64,000 nucleotides of DNA, taken from contig NZ_CP107549.1 of NCBI RefSeq assembly GCF_025837155.1, positions 3,720,001-3,784,000 of the forward strand, in the 5' to 3' direction. This document shows, in pieces, positions 57,947 through 64,000 of this stretch. A program made the translations under genes and the position numbers. Below the pieces are notes generated by a model. It was not told the origin of the DNA. It did not search any database and was given only the letters and a program-made list of their open reading frames with translations. The stretch's first letter is position 1. The number at the start of each line of letters is the position of its first letter. The stretch comes from Pseudomonas sp. Z8(2022) (GTDB lineage Bacteria; Pseudomonadota; Gammaproteobacteria; Pseudomonadales; Pseudomonadaceae).

Positions 57947-60900
57947 TCAAACCCGACGCAGATCCAGAGTCATCGGCAATTCATTGTTGTCCTTCGGTTG
58001 CAGTGCCGGGCGCTTGCCCGGGCTGTGGCCGAGGCGGAAGAAACGCGCCAGGCGCCGGCTCTCGGCCTCGTAGGCGTTGACCGGCAGGCTGTCGTAGTTG
58101 CGTCCGCCCGGATGCGCCACATGGTACTGGCAGCCGCCCAGCGAGCGCTGCATCCAGGTGTCGATCAGGTCGAACACCAGCGGCGCGTGCACGCCGATGG
58201 TCGGCTGCAGGCAACTGGCCGGCTGCCAGGCGCGAAAGCGCACGCCGCCAACGAACTCGCCGACCTTGCCGGTGGGCCGCAACGGCACCGGCACGCCGTT
58301 GCAGGTCAGTACGTAGCGATCCGGCGCCATGCCGGCGACCTTGACCTGCATGCGCTCCAGCGACGAGTCGACGTAGCGCACGGTGCCGCCGCTGGCACCC
58401 TCCTCGCCCAGCACGTGCCAGGGCTCCAGGGCCTGGCGCAGTTCCAGGTCGATGCCCTTGACCGCGAAATCGCCGGCCTTGGGAAAACGAAACTCCAGAT
58501 GTGGTGCAAACCATTCGGCACGCAGCGGGTAACCGAAGGCGGCCAGCTCCTGCAGCACGTCGGTGAAATCCTGCTCGACGAAATGCGGCAGCAGAAAACG
58601 GTCGTGCAGCTCGGTACCCCAGCGCACCAACCTGGCTGGGCGGTAGGGCTCCTGCCAGAAGCGGGCGATCAGCGCGCGCAGCAGCAGTTGCTGGGCCAGG
58701 CTCATCTGCGCGTGCGGCGGCATCTCGAAGGCGCGCAGTTCGAGCAGGCCGAGGCGACCGCTGGCCGAGTCCGGAGAGTACAGCTTGTCGATGCAGAACT
58801 CGGCGCGATGGGTGTTGCCGGTGACGTCCACCAGCAGGTTGCGCAGCAGGCGGTCGACCAGCCACGGCGGACAGTCGCGGCCCGGCTCGGGCATCTGCGC
58901 GAAGGCGATCTCCAGCTCGTACAGCGCATCGTTGCGCGCCTCGTCCACACGCGGCGCCTGCGAGGTCGGGCCGATAAACAAACCGCTGAACAGATACGAA
59001 AGCGAGGGGTGGTTGTGCCAGTAGCTGATCAGGCTGCGCAGAAGATCCGGGCGACGAAGAAAAGGCGAGTCGCCCGGCGTCGCCCCGCCGAGGACGAAGT
59101 GGTTGCCGCCGCCGGTGCCGGTGTGGCGCCCGTCGATCATGAACTTCTCGCTGGACAGCCGCGATTGACGCGCCGCCTCGTAAAGGAATTCGCAGCGTTC
59201 GACCAGTTCGTCCCAGCTGGCAGCCGGGTGAATGTTCACCTCGATCACCCCCGGGTCGGGGGTGACGCGGAAATACTGCAAACACGGATCGAGTGGTGGC
59301 TCGTAGCCTTCCAGCAGGACCGGGCAGTTCAGCTCGGCGGCCACCGCCTCGATGGCCGCGACCAGCTCCAGGTAGTCCTCCAGGTGCGCCAGTGGCGGCA
59401 TGAACAGATACAGCCGACCTTCGCGCGGTTCGGCGCACAGCGCGGTGCGCACGATGCCGGCAGCCGATTGCCCGGTAGCCGGGCGAGCGCTCTGCGGCGC
59501 GGCACTGGCGCCGCGCCAGACCCCGCGCAGCTGGCGCTGGATTTGCGCCGCGGCGGGCAGCGGTGGCAGCGGCTGGCTGGGATCGACCGGATTGATATAG
59601 GGATAGTCGGCCTGGCTGACCCAGGGCAGCGAGTCCAGCGGCAGGCGGTAGCCCAGCGGCGAATCGCCCGGCAGCAGCCGGCAGTGTTCGTCACGCAGGA
59701 ACCAGCGTCCGCTCTGCCAGCCCTCGCCCACCACCTGGCGCGCCAGCGGCAGCACATGACCGACGACGTGATCCAGTCCCTGGCCGAACACCTTGCGCAT
59801 CCGTTCGCGCTCCAGCGGGTCGCTCAGGCGCGGGGCGTCGGGAGTGACGTTGTCCGGCAGCTTGCGCTCGCGCCACAGGTAGTAGAACCAGTCTTCATAG
59901 GCGGGGAAGACGTTGCCGGCATCCACGTGCAGATAGGACGCCAGGGTCGTCAGGAAGCGCTCGGCGGTTTCGCCACTGGCGCCATAACCGCGCTTCTCGT
60001 CAGCCAGCAGTTCCGGATCGTGCCAAAGCGGCTCGCCGTCGCGGCGCCAGAAGCAGTTCAGCGACCAGCGCGGCAACTGCTCGCCCGGATACCACTTGCC
60101 CTGACCGAAGTGCACCAGCGCCTTGGGCGCGTAATGCTCGCGCAGGCGATGAAACAGATCGGCAGCCAGGCGCCGTTTGTTCGGCCCCAGTGCGGTGGTA
60201 TTCCACTCGTCATCATCGGGATGGTCGAGGGCGACGAAGGTCGGCTCGCCGCCCATGGTCAGGCGTACGTCATGGGTCTGCAGGTCATCGTCGATACGCC
60301 GTCCCAGCGCCTGGATCGCCTGCCACTGCGACTCACTGTAGGGCTTGGTGACGCGCGGAGCTTCCCACACGCGCTCGACGCTCATCAGGTGCTCGAACTC
60401 CACCTCGCATTCGTCCAGCCCGCCGCTGATCGGCGCCGCCGAGGACGGTTCCGGACTGCAGGCCAGCGGGATATGACCTTCGCCGGCGAACAGACCCGAA
60501 GTCGGGTCGAGACCGATCCAGCCGGCGCCGGGCAGGTACACCTCGCACCAGGCGTGCAGGTCGGTGAAGTCCTGATCGGTTCCGCTCGGGCCATCGAGGG
60601 ATTTGACGTCGGCGGTGAGCTGGATCAGGTAGCCGGAGACGAAGCGCGCAGCCAGCCCCAGATGACGCAGCAACTGCACCAGCAGCCAGGCCGAGTCGCG
60701 GCAGGAACCGGAGGCCAGCTCCAGCGACTGCTCCGGCGTCTGCACGCCCGGTTCCATGCGGATCAGGTAGCGGATGTCGCGTGACAGACGCTGGTTCAGC
60801 TCCACCAGAAAATCGACGCTGGGCCTGGGTGTGCGCTCGATGCCGGCCAGGTACTGGGCGAACAGCGGTGTGGCCGGCAGCTTGACCAGATACGGCGCCA

Positions 60901-61240
60901 GCTCGCGCTGCTCGACCTCGGTGTAGTCGAAGGGAATGCGCTCGGCATAGGGTTCGAGAAAGAAATCGAAAGGATTGAACACCGCCATCTCGGCGACCAG
61001 ATCCACCTCGACCTTGAACTCGCGGGTCTTTTCCGGGAACACCAGACGCGCCAGGTAGTTGCCCTGCGGATCCTGCTGCCAGTTGATGAAGTGCTGGCCC
61101 GGCTCGACGTTCAGCGCGTAGGAGAGGATGCGCGTGCGGCTGTGCGGCGCCGGTCGCAGACGCACGACCTGCGGCCCGAGATTGACCGCGCGATCGTAGC
61201 GGTAGTGGGTGACATGGTGCAGCGCGACATGAATCGACAC
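57947..61240 (-). CDS. Transglutaminase-DUF2126 fusion protein
   Basis: 1097 aa. N-terminal transglutaminase domain (about 1-290) with Cys180 ([10 protein letters not shown]), His229 (DLHAWCEVY) and Asp245 (GLDPTSG). The rest is DUF2126: [68 protein letters not shown], and the ENP-like [17 protein letters not shown] block, a fold I recall being related to glutamine-synthetase-type amidoligases. Upstream gene of the three-gene cassette, separated from the next by a REP pair. Product unknown. Confidence 0.9.
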   Translation of the reverse strand: MSIHVALHHVTHYRYDRAVNLGPQVVRLRPAPHSRTRILSYALNVEPGQHFINWQQDPQGNYLARLVFPEKTREFKVEVDLVAEMAVFNPFDFFLEPYAERIPFDYTEVEQRELAPYLVKLPATPLFAQYLAGIERTPRPSVDFLVELNQRLSRDIRYLIRMEPGVQTPEQSLELASGSCRDSAWLLVQLLRHLGLAARFVSGYLIQLTADVKSLDGPSGTDQDFTDLHAWCEVYLPGAGWIGLDPTSGLFAGEGHIPLACSPEPSSAAPISGGLDECEVEFEHLMSVERVWEAPRVTKPYSESQWQAIQALGRRIDDDLQTHDVRLTMGGEPTFVALDHPDDDEWNTTALGPNKRRLAADLFHRLREHYAPKALVHFGQGKWYPGEQLPRWSLNCFWRRDGEPLWHDPELLADEKRGYGASGETAERFLTTLASYLHVDAGNVFPAYEDWFYYLWRERKLPDNVTPDAPRLSDPLERERMRKVFGQGLDHVVGHVLPLARQVVGEGWQSGRWFLRDEHCRLLPGDSPLGYRLPLDSLPWVSQADYPYINPVDPSQPLPPLPAAAQIQRQLRGVWRGASAAPQSARPATGQSAAGIVRTALCAEPREGRLYLFMPPLAHLEDYLELVAAIEAVAAELNCPVLLEGYEPPLDPCLQYFRVTPDPGVIEVNIHPAASWDELVERCEFLYEAARQSRLSSEKFMIDGRHTGTGGGNHFVLGGATPGDSPFLRRPDLLRSLISYWHNHPSLSYLFSGLFIGPTSQAPRVDEARNDALYELEIAFAQMPEPGRDCPPWLVDRLLRNLLVDVTGNTHRAEFCIDKLYSPDSASGRLGLLELRAFEMPPHAQMSLAQQLLLRALIARFWQEPYRPARLVRWGTELHDRFLLPHFVEQDFTDVLQELAAFGYPLRAEWFAPHLEFRFPKAGDFAVKGIDLELRQALEPWHVLGEEGASGGTVRYVDSSLERMQVKVAGMAPDRYVLTCNGVPVPLRPTGKVGEFVGGVRFRAWQPASCLQPTIGVHAPLVFDLIDTWMQRSLGGCQYHVAHPGGRNYDSLPVNAYEAESRRLARFFRLGHSPGKRPALQPKDNNELPMTLDLRRV

Positions 61241-61420
61241 GGCGGCCTCCTGCTAGCCTGGGCGATGCTCAGTGCCGCGCAAGACTTATGCCAGAGGCAA
61301 AGCACCGTTTTTTGCCGAGGCGCTCACGCAAACCGAGCCCCATATCGGGGCGCCAGTCGCACCAGCTTCCGCCGGAGCGCACAACTAAGGAGCAGCCCCG
61401 GCGACTGAGCGCTGCGTCAT

Positions 61421-62527
61421 TCAGCACTCGCCGTCGAGGCTGGCAATCCAGCGGTCGATCACCTCCAGTCCTTCGCGGTGGGAGGTGGACCGCCCCAGTT
61501 CGGGCATCATGATGCTGGGGTCGGTGCTGTGCAGGCGAAAGCTCAGCACCGACTTTTCAGGCGCACCGGGATGAATGTCCACAAGGCGGTCGCCGGAGCC
61601 CTTGCCGGCCGCAACCGGCTGCTTGCATAGCCCATAGGCGATGCTCAGCGGCGTGTCCGAGTCGAGATACAGCCCGGAGGTCCGCCCCGGCCCTTGAGGG
61701 TTGTGGCAATGCGCGCAGTTGGCATCCAGATAACTGCGCGCCCGCGTCTCCAGGCTCTCGCCCTCACGCGGTGCCCCCCACAGGGCGTTTCGCGGAACGT
61801 CCGCCATATCGGCCGGAACACCCTGCAGAAAACCGGCAGACTGCCAGCGCTGCAACTGGTTGGCCGTGCCATCGGCATAGGCAAAATCCCTGTTCAGATG
61901 CCGCGCTTTCGGCCCCAGCGGTTGCGCCCCCTTGCCCGCCTGTTCCTCATGACAACCCGCGCACTGGTTCGCATCGGGCACCTGATAGTCCACCGCCAGC
62001 ACCTCGCCGCGCTCATCATGCAACTCCAGCTCGAAGCTGGCGCCCGCCCAGTCCAGGGTCGCCTCGCGCTGATCGCCATCCCAGACATAGGGCAGAGCGA
62101 CCCAGCCCTGCTCCTGGTGCAGCAGGATGCGAGTCTCGATCAGCCTCACCCGTTCAAGCTCTACTGCCTCGGCATTGTGCTGCTCACTGCGCAGCAAGCG
62201 TCCCTGAGCGTCGCGCGGATAGTAGAAGGTCTTGCTCAGTACGGTGCCCACCGGGTAATCGAAACGGGCTTCGCCATACCGCGCGTTAGTGCCTGAGGGC
62301 ATCCAGATGGTGCGCAGCTTGTGCGCATAGTCGGTGAACAGCGGCGTGTTCAGGTCGTAGGGCAACACACCCTCGACAGGCTGCAGGCGGCCGTCGCGCT
62401 GCTGCAGCACACCCCATTCACTGAGCTTTTCCGGATAGTTCTCGCCACTGGGCAGGTACAGCGGTGTACGTGGCTGCTCGCAGGCGGCGAGCAGCGCACT
62501 GATGAGCAACAGCCAGCCGCTCTTCAT
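61421..62527 (-). CDS. Diheme c-type cytochrome lipoprotein (SO_2930-like)
   Basis: 368 aa. Lipobox ALLAAC with Cys16. Two heme sites: CAGCH at about 189-193 and CAHCH at about 271-275; Met in IMMPELG may be an axial ligand. The first half shows a beta-rich fold starting YPEKLSEWGVLQQRDG. It overlaps the beta-helix gene by four bases (ATGA) and is the second gene of that operon. Likely outer-membrane or periplasm-facing. Confidence 0.88.
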   Translation of the reverse strand: MKSGWLLLISALLAACEQPRTPLYLPSGENYPEKLSEWGVLQQRDGRLQPVEGVLPYDLNTPLFTDYAHKLRTIWMPSGTNARYGEARFDYPVGTVLSKTFYYPRDAQGRLLRSEQHNAEAVELERVRLIETRILLHQEQGWVALPYVWDGDQREATLDWAGASFELELHDERGEVLAVDYQVPDANQCAGCHEEQAGKGAQPLGPKARHLNRDFAYADGTANQLQRWQSAGFLQGVPADMADVPRNALWGAPREGESLETRARSYLDANCAHCHNPQGPGRTSGLYLDSDTPLSIAYGLCKQPVAAGKGSGDRLVDIHPGAPEKSVLSFRLHSTDPSIMMPELGRSTSHREGLEVIDRWIASLDGEC

Positions 62528-63771
62528 GCCTCATCACCCGCCTCGGCCAGCGCGGCACGCAGCTCGACGGCAGGCAGACGGGGCAGCTCGCAGCGATGCG
62601 GCCCGATGTCGGTACTGATGTTCCTGTAGCCGCCCGGGCCATCGACATTGAGGATGCCGGCGTCGCCATTGTCGATGCAGATGGCCAGTTCGGGCGGCAG
62701 CTTGCCGTTCACCTCCTTCTCGGGATTCACGTAGCCGTCCCAGAGGATATCCGGCAGGCGGCCATTGAGACCGAACTTGGCCAGCTTCAGCGCCTTGAGT
62801 TCGAGATTGTCAGGGCTTGTGCCCGCTGCGCCGAAACGATTGCCATGGATATGGATAGCCTCCGGATAGGGATCGAAATCCTCGGTGGTGGAAAGGTCGG
62901 TATATCCGGTGCTGAAGTAGCTGCTGACGATGACGTTGGCCGTGCGGTGATCGCCGATGTCGTTGTCGAAGATCTCCACCTTGTCGTTGGAGTTGACCAG
63001 TACGCCGGAACCGGCCGGGACACTGGCCACCGGCGTGCCCTTGTGGCCAAAGTTGTCGTGATTGTTGCCTTCGACCTTGTTGCGATAGACCCGCGTGGTG
63101 TGCCCCGGCTGCGGCAGATTGGGCATGTTGAATACCAGGATGCCGCCGGTATTGCCGGTGGCGACGTTGTCGTAGACGTCGGCACCGATGGTGTTCTCGA
63201 TCTCGATACCCGCGACGTTGCGCTCGGCACGGCTGTTGCGCACCACCACGTTGCGCGATTGGCCGACATAGATGCCGGCGTCCGAGGCACCTATGGCCAC
63301 CACGCCGTCGATCAGCACATTCTCGGTCTGCACCGGGTAGATGCCGTAGGCACCATTCTCGGTAGCTGGGCCGTTGGTCCACTCGGTGCGCACGCGACGG
63401 ATGACGATGTTCTCGCCGCCCACGACCTTGAGCGCATCGCCCTTGGTATCTTCGAGCGCCAGATCCTCGATGGTGAAGTCGGAGGCATTCACCAGCAGCC
63501 CCTCGGCGCCGGACTTCTGGCCCTTGAAGTTGAGGATGGTCTTGTCCATGCCGGCGCCCCTGAGAGTCACCCCGCTGACCTTGAGACTGAGGCTGCGGTC
63601 GAGCTGCCAGGTACCTGCGGGAATCTCGATCACTTCACCGGGCCTGGCCTTGATCAGCTGAGTCTGCAGCTGTTTCTGAAAATCGAGGTTGGCAACAGGC
63701 GCAACATCACCGTCGCCGCATGCGACCAGCAACAGAGACAGGGCGAACAGCGAGGGGGCAGCAACACGCAT
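62524..63771 (-). CDS. Parallel beta-helix lipoprotein
   Basis: 415 aa. Lipobox LLVAC with Cys18. From about residue 55 to 290 it shows repeated short beta strands with Val/Ile/Asn ladders (VTLRGAG, FTIEDLAL, IVIRRVR, VLIDGVV, VVVRNSR, ADVYDN), a right-handed parallel beta-helix as in pectate lyases and surface adhesins. There is no clear catalytic cluster. First gene of a two-gene operon with the diheme cytochrome. Confidence 0.88.
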   Translation of the reverse strand: MRVAAPSLFALSLLLVACGDGDVAPVANLDFQKQLQTQLIKARPGEVIEIPAGTWQLDRSLSLKVSGVTLRGAGMDKTILNFKGQKSGAEGLLVNASDFTIEDLALEDTKGDALKVVGGENIVIRRVRTEWTNGPATENGAYGIYPVQTENVLIDGVVAIGASDAGIYVGQSRNVVVRNSRAERNVAGIEIENTIGADVYDNVATGNTGGILVFNMPNLPQPGHTTRVYRNKVEGNNHDNFGHKGTPVASVPAGSGVLVNSNDKVEIFDNDIGDHRTANVIVSSYFSTGYTDLSTTEDFDPYPEAIHIHGNRFGAAGTSPDNLELKALKLAKFGLNGRLPDILWDGYVNPEKEVNGKLPPELAICIDNGDAGILNVDGPGGYRNISTDIGPHRCELPRLPAVELRAALAEAGDEA

Positions 63772-63802
63772 GGGAGAGCTCCGGTTTTGTTGTTATTTTG
63801 GA

Positions 63803-63831
63803 ACTATAGTACCAACACACCAACAAACCAA
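63803..63831 (-). promoter_or_regulatory. Promoter for the beta-helix/cytochrome operon
   Basis: Read on the minus strand, TTGGTT (63831-63826) and TATAGT (63808-63803) are 17 bases apart, about 32 bases before the beta-helix ATG. Confidence 0.55.
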
Positions 63832-63980
63832 GGCGCATGTCCCAGGCAGTGCGCCAACATCGCTCACAAGCCTCTGCGATGCCGTGCTGGCGCATGATCA
63901 GGCGCTTTTCTGGGGGAAACGGCTGAGGTCATCCCGGCCTCTGGCCTGCAGTGTCAGCGCAGCTGGTGGATCATGTACAA

Positions 63981-63999
63981 GGCAGGCCTGAAGCCTGCC
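63981..63999. terminator. Hairpin at the right edge
   Basis: GGCAGGC pairs with GCCTGCC around CTGAA. The context to the right is not in the window; it probably ends a gene beyond the edge. Between 63832 and this hairpin nothing else is clear. Confidence 0.45.
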
Positions 64000-64000
64000 C

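Noticed and set aside
57947..61240. Long open frames on the plus strand opposite the DUF2126 and ATP-grasp genes (up to 986 codons)
   Set aside because: They are antisense shadows caused by high GC; translations are Gln/Arg/Ala-rich without motifs, while the minus-strand proteins have full active sites.

Overview
The window is a GC-rich proteobacterial chromosome segment that reads as Pseudomonas in the broad sense, probably the mendocina/oleovorans side of the genus; the species is inference. Three things support this. The gene order gcbA-like, dsbD, aroQ, accBC, prmA, dusB-fis, purHD, retS, marC, urtABCDE, ureDAB-C, then desB/reductase/desT, ureEFGJ follows the order I remember from P. aeruginosa PAO1. 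Azurin and RetS are present. Two families of short palindromic REP-type repeats typical of the genus are scattered through intergenic gaps. No rRNA, tRNA, insertion sequence, prophage or CRISPR array was seen.

Layout. 0-12 kb is housekeeping: a truncated diguanylate cyclase, DsbD, AroQ, AccB/AccC, PrmA, a zinc-ribbon membrane protein, DusB-Fis, PurH and PurD. 12-16 kb holds RetS and a MarC-family protein. 16-26 kb is a complete urea uptake and urease locus: UrtABCDE, then UreD, UreA, a GNAT enzyme, UreB and UreC. 26-35 kb is a mixed block: hemerythrin, zinc finger, oxaloacetate decarboxylase, a lone GspF-like protein, twin periplasmic binding proteins, membrane proteins, an Hsp70-like ATPase, an unknown protein and a tiny lipoprotein. 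35-43 kb is a minus-strand catabolic block: Fe-alcohol dehydrogenase, aldehyde dehydrogenase, glutamine-synthetase-like ligase and a TRAP transporter. 43-45.6 kb has a hydrolase, an AEC permease and a secreted 16-residue-repeat protein. 45.6-48.6 kb is the DesB/reductase/DesT fatty-acid desaturation module with paired operators. 48.7-51.2 kb holds the urease accessory genes ureE, F, G and J. 51.2-54.4 kb has a LOG enzyme and a DUF808 protein surrounded by an unusual repeated inverted DnaA-box-like element, then azurin. 54.4-61.3 kb is a transglutaminase / circularly permuted ATP-grasp-alpha-E / transglutaminase-DUF2126 cassette of unknown product. 61.4-63.8 kb encodes a diheme cytochrome lipoprotein and a parallel beta-helix lipoprotein.

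How the parts work together. The two urea loci lie 23 kb apart, yet each is preceded by a -24/-12 (sigma-54) promoter and an upstream GCAC-N7-GTGC dyad of the NtrC type. This suggests that uptake, hydrolysis and nickel insertion respond together to nitrogen limitation. The 35-43 kb block looks like import of a small organic compound, gamma-glutamylation of an amine and two oxidation steps. The 54-61 kb block looks like an enzyme set that makes and trims a peptide or amide product. These two systems, the repeated 35-bp DnaA-box-like element and the secreted repeat protein are the most interesting items. All functional calls rest on reading translated motifs; no search was run.
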